Part shown: one piece after another, positions 11,001 through 21,876 of the stretch
Layout of the letters: every line of letters starts with the position of its first letter
Position numbering within the stretch: the stretch's first letter is position 1
DNA from: Bombardia bombarda
Taxonomy: Eukaryota; Ascomycota; Sordariomycetes; Sordariales; Lasiosphaeriaceae
Direction: 5' to 3'
DNA: 64,000 bases
Assembly (NCBI GenBank): GCA_030512295.1
Contig: JAULSR010000001.1
Coordinates: 5,603,001-5,667,000 of the forward strand
Position numbers and translations under genes: made by a program
The notes under the pieces: model-generated
Told to the model about the DNA's origin: nothing
What the model saw: the letters and a program-made list of their open reading frames with translations, nothing else
Database searches by the model: none

Positions 11001-12596
11001 TCAAACCCCGAATGGCCACGTCTCGCCAAACTCCAACGGCGTACGAGGCTGATGCACCTCCAACGCGCCAACATATCTCGTCTCCTCAAACCACACCAAC
11101 CCGTCGAGCTGCTCAGGCAGCACCGCAAACGAGTAATGCGACTGTCGTTCCGTCTCCGGAGCGTAAATAACCCCAATAAATCTCTCAAGTCGTTTCTCCA
11201 TCAGCGCCTTCCTCAGCTCCTTGTCGCAGTGCCGGTGCCGCAAGTCCAGCACAAAATTCTTGATCCCCGTAGCGTGCATGAGATGTTCGTAACTGTTGGG
11301 TAGCGCAGGTTTGACATGCATCACGCTCATATCAGCGCCCCAGCGCATTGCCGCCGCGACAGTCCCCGTGTACGTGCTGCAGCCGATGCTGAGTGCCCGG
11401 TCGCCAAACATCGCTTTGCATAGTTGCCCAACGTTGAACTCCCCGCGCAGCCACCCCATGCTTGTGGCGCGCGCGTCCCCAATATGACTGTTGTGTGCCC
11501 AGACGATGGCTTTGGATTTGTGCCCGCGGTGCTTCAGGACGCGAAGCAGCGTTTCAAACATGTGTCTGTCTCGGAGGTTCCAGGATTCGTTGTGCGCGTA
11601 GTACATTTCCCTGTAATAGTGCTCGGCATCTGGTGTTTTGTGGTATCGCAGTTAGCTTCGCTTTTCTCGCTCGGTCCCAAGCTCTCGTTGTGAATCGTAA
11701 AACAAGCCGGGGGGGCGCTCACCCTTGACTAAAATCGCGTTCTGCTCACAGCCATGATACTCAATCCCATCCCAAGTAACAGACGAATACTCCAACCGCT
11801 TATCAAGCAACTCCTTCAACATCCTCACCGCATCATCCTCATACCCCTTAAACCCCGACACCAGCGCCTCAAGCCCATACTCATGCGGGTCCTGCGCCCA
11901 CGTGATCAGCTTCCTGTACCGCTCCCTCGCAGTATCCGCCATCCCTTTATCAACATGATCAAGATACTCTATAACAGCCTGCATCGACGTCCTCAACGAG
12001 TACAAATCCAACCCATAAAACCCCACAGCATCCTTCTTCGCGCCGTGGCTCTTATTCCAGTCCCGCAGCCACTCCACAAACTCTTGCACCTCAACATTCC
12101 GCCACATCCACGTCGGGAACCGCATAAAAGCCGGCTCGCGCCCGGCCTTCCTCGCGACGCCTTCGGGCTCGACGCTGGCGGGCGGGCCGACGCCGCCCCG
12201 GTGGCGGACGTAGCGGTCGACCGCGTCGGCATCGGGCCAGTCGGCTTCTACCGCAACGATGTTGAAGCCGTGGTGCTGGATCATGTATCTTGTGATTTGC
12301 GCGCGGGCGGCGTAGAACTCGGACGTGCCGTGCGAGGCGTCGCCGATCATCAGGATCTTTGTGTTGCCGGCGCCGAAGCTGTCGAAGGAGCGGGCGAAGG
12401 TGTCGCCAGCGTCAGATATGGAGTGGAAGGGGGTGACGTTGGCGCGGAGCAGGTCGGTGGTTGATGGTTGGGGTTCGTGGTCTTGTGGGGTGGTGGTGGG
12501 TGGGTTGTGGTCGTGGGAGTGGTCGCGGTCGTGGGAGTGCGTGCGGGATAGGTGTTGGACGGCGATTTCTGACATTCTGCGCTTGACTTTGTGCAT
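11001..12596 (-). CDS. Erythromycin-esterase-like hydrolase
   Basis: Member of the EreA/EreB-like fold family, about 500 aa. In bacteria some members open macrolide lactones, but most fungal members have no known substrate, so resistance should not be assumed. Exon 1 is 12596-11723 and exon 2 is 11629-11001; the intron starts GTGAGC and ends ACCAG in phase, reading LVKDAEHYYREMYYAHNE. Family landmarks: IGDASHGTSEFYAAR, EADWPDADAVDRY, and VWAHNSHIGDAR, which supply the conserved His and Glu residues of the active-site cleft. The N-terminus has a His/Asp-rich stretch (HSHDRDHSHDHN) that could bind metal or be plain low complexity. No signal peptide. Confidence 0.87.
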
Positions 12597-13174
12597 GTTT
12601 CTGAGCTGGATGCAGCCGGCTCTTTGGGAGGTTGGAGATGTGGCTGTGGAGGGAGTATTTGGTGAATTTAGGTCAGCGGTGCTGGTCTGGTTGCTGACCT
12701 TTGGAGACGAGAAATTGGCGGGAAGCTGTTGCCATCATGTGGTGATCTGAAATCCCAATTTATCGCGGATTCTGGGCGTTTTGGAAATGGAGAACAGAAA
12801 GTCCGCGGAGCCATTGCTCATGGTGTTTCGCGGATGTGGGATTTACTTGCTCTTCTACTGACATTGCATTGAGTTGTGTAAGGATGACGAAAGAAGGGAA
12901 GAGCAATTTGGACAAAGTTAGGACGACTTTGACGTCAAGATGGAGGAGCACAGATAAGATAAGACAATCTAGCTTGCGATCAATAAGTCGCGCCTGCCTT
13001 GCATGGAAGTCATTAAGGATGGCAATTGAATGTTTACAGTGGACTGCTCTACAGTGGATTGCTTTACAGTGGATTGCTACACTAACTGGGCTACAGTGCA
13101 GCGGCACTGGCACCTCGGTAGCTCCTTCACAGTCTCGATCCTTCATGGAACCCGCCCGTTGTCTTGTCAGCCAT
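12597..13174. other. Intergenic with short tandem repeat
   Basis: 5' side of the Ere-like gene and 3' side of the interrupted secreted-protein gene. The ORFs present have composition unlike real genes. Confidence 0.5.
13034..13079 (+). repeat. Three 15-16-bp tandem repeats (tacagtggattgct type)
   Basis: Units at 13034, 13050 and 13065 differ by one or two bases. A partial fourth copy (ctacagtg) lies at 13091. Confidence 0.75.
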
Positions 13175-13579
13175 TTACTCGGACTGAGCACATCTGACTC
13201 TGCTCAAGAAGACTGTGTTGAGGTTGTTGCAGCCTGAAGGGATCTTTCCGAAATTTGTGCCGGTGCAGTAGCTGCTATTGCTAGTCTTACCAGACAAGGC
13301 GACGAACGTCTTGGGGCCGCCGCCGACTGATTGACCGTGGGTGATGTAGACCGAGTTGCTGGTGTCATGCATCGTCACATCACCAATGTCAAATTTGCTA
13401 TGCGTGTAGCTTGCGTCGTTGCTGAGACGGTGTAAGCTCTCTGTTCAGTCTGGGACGGCGACTGAAGGGTAGCCGTTCGCTCGCCATTGAGTGTCCTTGT
13501 ACTCGTTGGCCTTGGGCTTGGTGTAAGCCGAAGCGGCCGTGATGGCCGTCATGACGGTGAAGATGGTTGAGAGTTGCAT
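13175..13579 (-). pseudogene. Small secreted protein interrupted by one in-frame TGA
   Basis: Reading from ATG 13579 gives a clear signal peptide (MQLSTIFTVMTAITAASA) and a mature start YTKPKANEYKDTQW. After 44 codons a TGA (13447-13445) stops it. The same frame then stays open for another 89 codons to TAA at 13175, with good composition and three Cys. No GT-AG pair around the TGA could remove it. The simplest reading is a 134-residue secreted protein broken by one base change (CGA to TGA would do); stop readthrough or a sequence error are alternatives. Family not recognised. Confidence 0.6.
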
Positions 13580-14407
13580 TTTGTAGGTAGTTGTCTGAAG
13601 TGGGTGATGGGATGGTGTCGGTTGGCGCAGGAGGATATCAGTCACGAATTTGGGAGTCGGCGAAGGCTCTACTTATACAACTTTTTGCAAACTCTTACTT
13701 GCCATCTCAAGTCAGTTCTGCATCTAGCGATGGGTATGATACTCTGGGACTCTGAGCGCCCTTGTGAAGTTGCGAAGCTCCTATTCTAGTAGCGATTTAG
13801 TGTAGCTACTAAGAAAATAGCCGCGATACTAACATCCTGGAACCTCTTTTCGACTTCGACTAAATTCTGGCACCCCGCCGCCGAACCAGGTATGAAAGTA
13901 ACGGTTTATCTAATTCGTGCCTGACCGCTATTATACTACTCACGCTAAGAAGAAAATTCCCATTCACGATGTTTCATTCATGGAGACTCTAGTGGAGCTA
14001 CCGGACAAGACTGAAGCCATTAGAATCACGAGTGCAACGGCAGCTGTAATTACCGACAGAGGCGTCGGCAGGGCCAGAGATGGGACGGGAACTGGGTCGC
14101 TTCGCCGCAGGATTTACCAGTGGGATTTTAAAGAGGGCGGTGAGCAAGCGGCTGGAATGTTCGATGCTCGGCTATGTCTTTGCATCTGTGCAAAAGTTGC
14201 CAATGCGGACGAGAGGGACGAGCTCCGGACCTAAAGCATGGCCGGCGATATGTAGGGACGGGCACAGAAGATACTTAAGTATCCGTAGTTCTCGTCACCA
14301 GCAGGAAGCATTCGGATTCTATTACAAGTGGTATAGCATAAATAAGATGCAATTCAGTTCTGATATCCAAAGTTCGGGACGTTATTGTGTTCCAACATTA
14401 TTAGACC
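13580..14407. other. Intergenic
   Basis: 5' region of the interrupted secreted-protein gene. The plus-strand frames here are not convincing. Confidence 0.5.
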
Positions 14408-14899
14408 TCATGCGAAGGGTGAAGCTTCGCTGAGGTCAACGGATGCCATTCCACATCCGTCCTCGGCGCTCTCAGTTTCGGGGCAGGTCGGATGCTCCCG
14501 CTCGCGGTAGCCAATCAATCTGACAAGCATCTCCATTTCATTACGTGACCAAATAGACCCAAATTTTGTCGAAAGATGGGAAATATGCGCCAAAGCCTCG
14601 GTATGCAATTGAGCTGGGTTCAAAAAGTTTTTGGAAAAGAAAAATAGTACCAGTGATGGCCGTCCATCTTGTTCATCTCCATCCAGCGATCGTCGGGTTC
14701 TCTGATCTGGGGTGACCACTTGCGGCCCGAGACGGTTGTCAATGACATCATCATCGATCGTGTTATGGGAGGCGGGGAAGTCATGGAGGGGCCTTGATAA
14801 ACTTCGAACCCCAGTCCGCACTTCACTCACTGAAATCATCAACAATTGTAAATTTAACGAAGACCAAGAAGAGTTTGACCTCAATTTAAAACGTAACAT
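14408..14899 (-). CDS. Doubtful hypothetical protein
   Basis: A 163-codon ORF divergent from the PEBP gene. The C-terminal half (ISHLSTKFGSIWSRNEME and on) has ordinary protein composition, but a second frame over 14826-14620 also looks coding (DDRWMEMNKMDGHHWYYF). A spliced or decayed gene using both frames is possible. No domain recognised. Confidence 0.25.
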   Translation of the reverse strand: MLRFKLRSNSSWSSLNLQLLMISVSEVRTGVRSLSRPLHDFPASHNTIDDDVIDNRLGPQVVTPDQRTRRSLDGDEQDGRPSLVLFFFSKNFLNPAQLHTEALAHISHLSTKFGSIWSRNEMEMLVRLIGYREREHPTCPETESAEDGCGMASVDLSEASPFA

Positions 14900-14904
14900 C
14901 CCAG

Positions 14905-15923
14905 ATGTCTTTCCTTCGTCTTTTCGTTACCGGGCTTGCCCTTAGCCCTGTCCGTGGTCTCAAACTGCCCCACACCCATAGCCAGCAGCAGGTCCTGGAT
15001 GTCGATGGTGCAATCGCAGACACAGCAGCCACAAATGCCGGAGAAAAGATACAGAAACTGTAGGCTCAGCTTGTCACTATTGTCTCTCGCGAAATAACCA
15101 CGAGACACCTCCTCGACACTAAGCTAACATTCGCTCCCAGGTTGAAGAAAGCTGAAATCATCCCCACAGGTATGCGGGGAGATCCGTTCGTGGGCAGCCA
15201 GGGGGGGCTTTGTCGCATCGGTATCCTGCAGGAACTAACTTGGCGCAACCACGTTTTCGCAGTAATCGATGATTTCGTCCCCGCCCTCACCCTTGCGGCC
15301 AAATGGCCGTCAGACGAACACGCTAAGCTCGGCAACACCCTTAAGCCGAACAAGCTTCAAGACGCCCCGTCTATCTCCCTGCACAGTCCGTCTGACAAGT
15401 CCAACAATGAATGCAGCACCATTGACAGCCAGTCCAAAGCCAGCTATGTCATCGCCCTCACAGACCCCGACGCGCCGTCTCGCGACGACCCAAAGTGGTC
15501 CGAGATGTGTCACTGGATTGCCGTCGGCCGCGCCTCAGCCTCATCCAATGCAAATACTGATGATCCCGATGGCAATGGCTGCGTGCTGGGCTTTAGTGAT
15601 CTGGACGAGGTCATGCCATACAAGGCGCCTGGTCCGCCCGAGAAGACGGGCAAGCACAGATATGTCTTTTTCGCATTCAGAGCCAAGAACGGCACGACAG
15701 ATGCGCTGTCTCCGTCAAAACCTGAGGACCGGCAGCACTGGGGGTATGGACCTCCTGAGGATGGTCAAAAGACGCATGGGGTGCGTGATTGGGCACAGGA
15801 TAATGGCCTTGTCCCTGTTGGTATGTGGCCGTCCTTTCAATGTTGTTTCTGTGATTGAGACATGGTGCTAATGAGGTTTGTGCAGCGGCGAATTTCATTT
15901 ACTCTAAGAACAAGAAGCAGTAA
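14905..15923 (+). CDS. Secreted phosphatidylethanolamine-binding protein (PEBP/Tfs1-like)
   Basis: PEBP-fold protein of about 290 aa. Exons are 14905-15059, 15141-15820 and 15886-15923, joined in phase, and the last exon adds only AANFIYSKNKKQ. A cleavable signal peptide is likely (MSFLRLFVTGLALSPVRG), so the protein probably enters the secretory route, unlike cytosolic Tfs1. PEBP ligand-site motifs are visible: DPDAPSRDD, CHWIAVG and GKHRYVFFAF. Family members bind phospholipid headgroups, and yeast Tfs1 inhibits carboxypeptidase Y; here the role is inferred only. The first intron has a weak donor (GTAGGC), so the exon 1 boundary is the least certain. Confidence 0.85.
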
Positions 15924-17102
15924 CGTGCTCAAATTCGAGAGTATTTGCCTAAGAAAACTTTTCTTAATACTTGTTGAAAGGAAGCAGATGCTTAATGGCA
16001 GGAGCAGTATGCGGTTAGTGGTAAGGCTTTGTCTGCGCAAAACCTTCTTGTTTGCAGGGGATAAGAACCTAAGCAGGCATAGTTGGTTTGGTAAGTGTGT
16101 GACGGGCTAACAAGCTCTGGGTTCAAGAGTATAGTCACATGGGCTGCGGTATACATATCAGTTTCAGCGACCACCCATCGCCGATCCCCCAGCAAAAGAC
16201 CTTAGCTCGGGCGGTATGGTTGGTCCCCATAGCTCAACTGGCGGCTTATATAGAAGACGAATTCCCTTGTCTTAGACTTAGACCCTGAGGGTGCGACTCC
16301 CACCTGGGTCGGGGTTTTCAGTCTATAAAAACAAAACTCGGAGAAAGCTCGTAGCTGGCTACCCTCGGAAAGAAAGCTAGCCGGTGAGCTTTTCCTTTTT
16401 TTATGTGATATTCAGTAGGTTTATTTAGCGAGCGTCGGTGGCTGATCTATCCAAGGTACCTGAAGTTCCGTCACTATCAGGCCATTACAACGCTCCTTCC
16501 TCTGACGGAAATATACATTACCTAGGTACGTGTTTAACTTCGGTTCCGATGTCACTCATCTTAATAAGTACACAATTTGCATGTTCCGAAGTCATTCGGC
16601 GACTTTTCCTTGTTTTGCTCTTTCTTTCCTTATTCTCTAGAGCTTCTGCTCATCGGTTTCGCCTGGCTCCAGTCAAAGGACTCCAGACCCTCTGTGATGG
16701 GTCGGGGCAAAAATGTGGCGCCCCGAGGGCCGCGAACTGACCAATGAAGCTTGGGTGCTGAGCTTCGAGACCCACGCAGGACGAGTGGGTCCCCTACCGA
16801 TCGATCCTCAAAGCTGATGTCAACGCCTTGGATCTCCAACTTTTGACGACAAGCCCTCATGAGTCGCGATCGTCAATCTTCAACCTCTTCATACTCCAGC
16901 AGTCGCATTACGGCTCTAGAGCTGAGAATGTGCGCATTGGGGAGCAGAGGCACAGCAGCCACGTCATCATGAGATCAATCCTTTTCGTGTCGCCTGCCTC
17001 CAAATCTTCTGGAACTAATTACCTCCTCCCAAGTCCCTGGGTCCACGATAGACGACCTACAATTCAATCTATTCAGTCCTCCATCCAGTTCAGTCGTCTG
17101 GT
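15924..17102. other. Intergenic, holds a tRNA-like element
   Basis: Apart from the tRNA-like element at 16223-16317, no feature is evident. The ORFs present have no credible composition. Confidence 0.5.
16223..16317 (+). ncRNA. Degenerate tRNA-like (Pol III-promoter-like) element
   Basis: An A-box-like TAGCTCAACTGG (16230-16241) is followed 48 nt later by a B-box-like GGTGCGACTCC (16290-16300), and a TTTT terminator lies at 16314-16317. The acceptor stem pairs at only about four of seven positions, and the T stem has one mismatch. So this is not a sound tRNA; a tRNA pseudogene or tRNA-derived SINE head fits better. Confidence 0.3.
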
Positions 17103-19802
17103 ATGGCTCCGCCAAGCAGTTACAAGACTATTCTACCAGGCCCCTCGAAACACGACAGGTCTGGAGCTCTTTTAGGCAAGGGCGGGGGTATCGACAAACA
17201 AGCGAGCAGACCCAAGGCCGTAACCCAAGCATGCCATACATGTCGCCGCTATAAAGCAAGGGTATGTATGCCACTATTCAAGTGTACTAGTTCCAGCCCC
17301 TTCACTTAGGAGGCCCACCATGCCACGCTTTGCTGACCCATTTCTGTCTTGCAGTGTGACGGCGCTCGTCCGCGATGTGCTGGATGCGCAGCCAAGAACA
17401 GGCCGTGTACCTATGATGGCGAAGAGGGCCAGTCACGTCAAGCTGCCATGAAGGCACGTCTCGAGGCATTAGAGAAGCTTGTTGGCGCTCTTCAGAGCAA
17501 GCCTTCCCAAGAAGCTGAACAGCTGCTGCATCGCATCCGCTCCGCTGATGATCTCGTCTCTTTGGCTGGTTCCGACAATGATGATCTTACTTCCTTGACA
17601 GCAACGCCGGTGACCATGGCAAACACTTCCGTAGCCAGCTCCACGATATCGTCATTCGCTACACTTGCCCCAACAGCTCTAGACACGGCAGCGATGCTCA
17701 CACCACAGGGCTACCCTTCATCAGAACCCAACCCCGAATCATCCTTGGTAAGGTCGGTCTCATCGGTCTCGCAAAGAGCTCCCGGCGTCACTGTGGATGC
17801 ATCGACTTACTTAATCCGCCTGATTATTCCAGATGCCCAGTCCACACGCGCCGCTATCCAGAGCTTCTACAGCTCAAGTGGCAAGCTTTTTCACGTCTTT
17901 ACGCAGGAACAAGCCGACTATTGCTATAGAAGGGTTTTCGGCCTTGACGGACGCCTCGATATATCTCAAAAAGTGGCAATCGGCTGTCTGTGTGCTGTGG
18001 CAGCTGTTGGAGTCCAGTATAACCCCAAAGATTTTGAACAGGGTTTCGATGTGACATTTTACGACGTTGCTCACCACTACTTCCCTGATGTTCTCGAGGA
18101 GCAACCGTTGGTTGCTATCAAGGTCTGCACGTTGTTGGCCATGTATAATATTATGGGCAAGACCACCGTGTCTCTTGCTTATGTAGGTAAGTTTGCAGCC
18201 TTCTCCTCGCCATCTTTCCGGCAAGGCGTACTGATCAAACCAACCAGAGCTTGGGTTGAGTATGTCTCGGAGGCATAGTCTGAGTCCGCACTCTTATCGC
18301 CCTTCGTCCGATGCAGTGGATGAATGGGCTGACTACAGAAGGGCATGGAGAACCCTCATCTTTTTCTCGAGGTTAGCCGCCCCTGATACCACCATCGACT
18401 TTTCAAATTCTAATTCCATATAGTTGGCTCTCATCGACTCTTGGTTATATACCTGGTGACGATGATGAAATATTTAAGCATCTAGTTCCGGTAGGTAAAC
18501 TATACCTCGTGTTTCCGCTGTGGACTTTGCTAACTACGCCACGGCGTACTAGTTAGCTAATGAAGAGATCGACCATACCTCTGACATTGGCGAAAGTGAG
18601 TGGCCTAGCCCATGTGAATTTGACCGCCTATCTAATGCGTTGCCTATAGTTGTTCAGGCAGAGATGACTAAAATCTCGCTTCTGAAAGCTGAAATCCTAC
18701 GCATGCATCTCGCCGTTAAGGAACTGACAACCTCCGCCATCAACACAATCATGGATGACCTGCAACAGTGGCATGGGAAACTCTCCGTAAAGATGCACTT
18801 GTCAAACCTTGGCCGAGATGACTTGCCGGACTCGATTCGTCGATCAATCTTTCACGTTCACCTTCTGTATCTTGGCGCTATAATGCTCCTGTACAGACGG
18901 ATTGCATTACACTTTGTCCAGTCTCTCCAACCTGGCGCGGACGTGAGCAGTAGTGTCGATTGGAAGCCGAAAGAAAAAGAGCTGTTACATCATGCCCATC
19001 AAGGGATTATTGCCGCAAAACACTCGTCACGTATCCTTGGGTTACTTCTTAAGGAACGCGGCGTTTTCGAACGATGTTGGCTGGTAATGTAGGCGCTGAG
19101 ATTATATAATCCATGTTCTGATTTCGGTAGCTGACATCATCAAGATTTCAAGCACATACATCTTGCGTCGTGCTCTTACACTCCGTCGCACAGAAGCAGA
19201 TCCACAACTTCTTGCCTTCCTCGTGGGTCGATGACCTCAAACAAGCTCAACTTTGTCTCGATACGCTTGAGTTCTGCGGTAAAGTTGACCCAGTCGCCAT
19301 GCGGTTTCACGTCAAACTGTCCGGAATATATAGTAAACTAGCAAGTTTCGCTGCAGATTCCCCGAATACGCTACAACGTACTGAGGATTGGGTCTCACTG
19401 CCCCCAGACTTCCAGCCCGTCAAACACGAGGGCGATAATTTCCCCCCCAGCTCCTATGATGAGCCATCGCCGGACTATCTCCTGACGATCCCCCAAAATA
19501 CTAACCCACAGCTACTGGACCATTCAGTTTCGCTGCTTTTCGCACTCTGTCGACCTTGGGGAGACCTAGATGAGAACGAGTTGAGAGAAACGACCACCAT
19601 GCACAGCTGGCAGCAAGATTCAAGCCTCGCCAACCACCCGCAGCTTATCGAGAGGGGTATGTGGGACCCCAAGAACAACCCACTGATTCGTTGGGATACG
19701 ACTGGGATGGGACCTCAAGAGGTCAATATCGCGGACTCAAGTCGCTTCCTTGACAGCGAAGCGCCGAGCGGATGGCAACAGACAGATGATACAGATATTT
19801 GA
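17103..19802 (+). CDS. Zn2Cys6 fungal transcription factor
   Basis: Nuclear DNA-binding regulator of about 773 aa. Seven exons joined in phase: 17103-17261, 17355-18186, 18248-18371, 18424-18490, 18553-18595, 18650-19088, 19145-19802. The binuclear zinc cluster is split by intron 1: CHTCRRYKAR then CDGARPRCAGCAAKNRPC, which has the six Cys spacing. A short coiled-coil linker follows (MKARLEALEKLVGAL). The large helical part from about residue 180 fits the fungal-specific TF regulatory domain; the last junction reads CWLVIFQAHTSCVVLLH, typical of its end. The targets are unknown. Its position between PEBP and the UstYa-like gene makes it a possible local pathway regulator, which is inference. 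Confidence 0.88.
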
Positions 19803-20016
19803 ACGTTGAGAGCAAAAGCTTGGAGGATATGTACAGTGTCTACTCTATATTGTGGGCACACGTACTTTGCCATCAGTCCATGGATTTCAATCTGAAGCAT
19901 GAGATACCAGATCAAAAGTTCACGTCCGCATATAAGCAAATTCCATTATGATACATCTTTCCACCAGCATCCTATGTCATGCAGCATGGAGACATGCCAT
20001 ACACATAGAATTCGTG

Positions 20017-20348
20017 TCAGATATGCGCTTCTTCCTCTATGTGCAGATACTCTCGCCATCCGCCCTGCTGATAGGTGTTGACAGCTTTGATCTTGATGCT
20101 ATTCTTGGCAAGCGACTGATAAGAGTTCCCAGACTTGATTTTCGATGTCAGGCTTTGGCGCTTTCTATATGCTATAGCGACTTGTCAAAACATGAAAGGG
20201 ACAAGGTAAAAACACTCACCGCGGCCTTGGCGACGATGTTGTCCTTGGTAAGATCTGCCGTCAGCGTTTCGATAGGTGCGGCGAGGATACCGACAGCCTG
20301 AAGAGCAATGATGGCAATAGTGGAGGCACGCGACCGAGCAGTGGTATC
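20017..20348 (-). pseudogene. Two exons of a small peptide with hydrophobic leader; start codon not found
   Basis: Exon-like stretch 20348-20220 reads NFIDTTARSRASTIAIIAL and then QAVGILAAPIETLTADLTK to AKAA, ending at a GTGAGT donor. With acceptor TTATCAG it joins 20115-20017 at phase 0 and gives SLAKNSIKIKAV then NTYQQGGWREYLHIEEEAHI and stop. The STIAIIALQAVGILAAPIE core looks like a signal-peptide hydrophobic region. An in-frame TAA lies directly upstream, and I find no ATG on this strand within 140 bases. It sits head-to-head with the UstYa-like gene, 142 bp away. It has no KR-bounded repeats of the kind seen in known dikaritin precursors. Remnant or misread; function unknown. Confidence 0.3.
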
Positions 20349-20490
20349 GATGAAGTTTTAATTCTGAAATTAAAATCCTTGAGATCCTTTGAGAAGGAAG
20401 AGGTACGGTCTCTGAACACTTCTTAAGCTGAACAGTGGTGCTAACTGCGCGCGGTCTAGATGAAATAACAGTTCAACGCTGGCGTTCAAG

Positions 20491-21729
20491 ATGTGGCCAC
20501 AGGTCCTAAAACAATACTATATACTTCCTCAAGAGGAGAAAGACGGGGAATTCGAGATTGGGGAGCTGCCGAGTTTGTCATAATCATCTTCCACTGTCTC
20601 TACAAACCCTCGACGACATTCTCACTTCTTGACATTATCCCGATGGTCTTGGCCGACGACCATTCTGGCATGTACCAACCTGGTAACATTAATGTGCCTT
20701 GGTCTCAGTATATCCGCATCGCATCGCGCACCTATTGGATCAGAGACATGCGATTTGACAGTCTCGACACCATGTTAGTACTAGCAAAACACTTCAACTA
20801 AGTCTGGCCCAAGAGCTAACCACAACAGCAGAGCCAAAACAAAAACTTCTTTTTTTCACATGTAGCGCACTAGAAGCGATCAAATATCTCCCGCCAAAGC
20901 ACCATGGCGCCGCCTTTCGACAGACTGATCGCTGGCGCGGACTACTCGGGAATCATTCGAATGCCGTTGACGTGGCCTGGTTCGAGATTGAGCTCGGTGC
21001 CGGTGGGGTGCGGCTCGCCGAGGATGAGGTTCGAGCGCTGAATGTGACAGAGACGAAGGAACACTCTCTGTATAAGATACCTGAGGAGCATGGGGGAGGG
21101 TACCTCGCCATGCTGGAGGTGTTTCATCTGCTCCACTGTCTAGTAAGTCCTGTGTCATGGGTTGTTTATGAGATGATGTTTGAAATGTGAGGTAGACACT
21201 GGGGGATCTAGATGAAGGCTGTCAACATGAGGACATGGAATGATTATCCGATGGCAACTATCGATGTTCATTTCATGGAACTCTTCATCCTATATCGACG
21301 TTCGGGATGAAGACTGTCGACTAGGACACTTCATTCTATATTCCAGGTTGTCGCCATCATGAACAGACGACTGACAGTGTTCCACATACAGAACACTCTT
21401 CGCATGGGCTTATTCTACAACTACGAGCACTATAAAATCCTGGATGAAGGGGTTGCAGATGAGAACATATACACCCACTTTGGTACGTCCAACCCTCCAA
21501 ACCGTCTATGTCATGACAGTATGCTAAAACAGGATATAAAGACCACTGCATCGACATGCTCTGCATGAACCTCATGTGCTTAGCTGACGTGACGCCTGCC
21601 CTCTTCTACGACCCGCTCGACAACCCCAAGAGGCGGGATCCGCTGCCGGACTGGTTATCGTTGCACACGTGTCGCGACTTTGACGCAATTCTCGACTGGA
21701 GCAAGAACGGCCGGCCGGCGGTGGGGTGA
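20491..21729 (+). pseudogene. UstYa-like (DUF3328) oxidase gene with premature TAA
   Basis: UstYa-family proteins are single-pass membrane oxidases used in fungal ribosomal-peptide and other secondary-metabolite pathways. Exons by phase: 20491-20777, 20866-21142, 21392-21482, 21533-21729 (283 sense codons). The N-terminal part ends GEFEIGELPSLS, then TAA at 20581, then the same frame continues to a transmembrane segment (WSWPTTILACTNLVTLM). No intron can remove the TAA because no AG acceptor exists before the membrane segment. The first HxxHC motif is intact (HLLHCLNTLRMG); the second reads YKDHCIDML, so its first His is replaced by Tyr. The first intron uses a weak donor (GTACTA). Probably inactivated. 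Confidence 0.7.
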
Positions 21730-21850
21730 AGGGACTCGGGTCCTAACCCATCTTGGGATCTGACTGTGCCAGATGCTGACGAACCGTATCCCCTTGAGAA
21801 GGAGGACTACGAGGAGGATGGGGAACATCACTATTACTGAGTTTATGTAT

Positions 21851-21876
21851 GGGGGGGGGGGGGGGGGGGGGGGGGG
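21851..21876 (+). repeat. 26-base G homopolymer
   Basis: An unbroken G run just past the UstYa-like stop. Its true length is uncertain because such runs are hard to sequence; G-quadruplex formation is possible. Confidence 0.8.

Noticed and set aside
11001..12596. Recent transfer of a bacterial macrolide-resistance gene
   Set aside because: The Ere-like gene has a normal fungal intron, and such homologues are widespread in fungi, so no sign of recent transfer or resistance.
13034..13100. CRISPR-like short repeats
   Set aside because: Units are directly adjacent with no spacers, and the genome is fungal.
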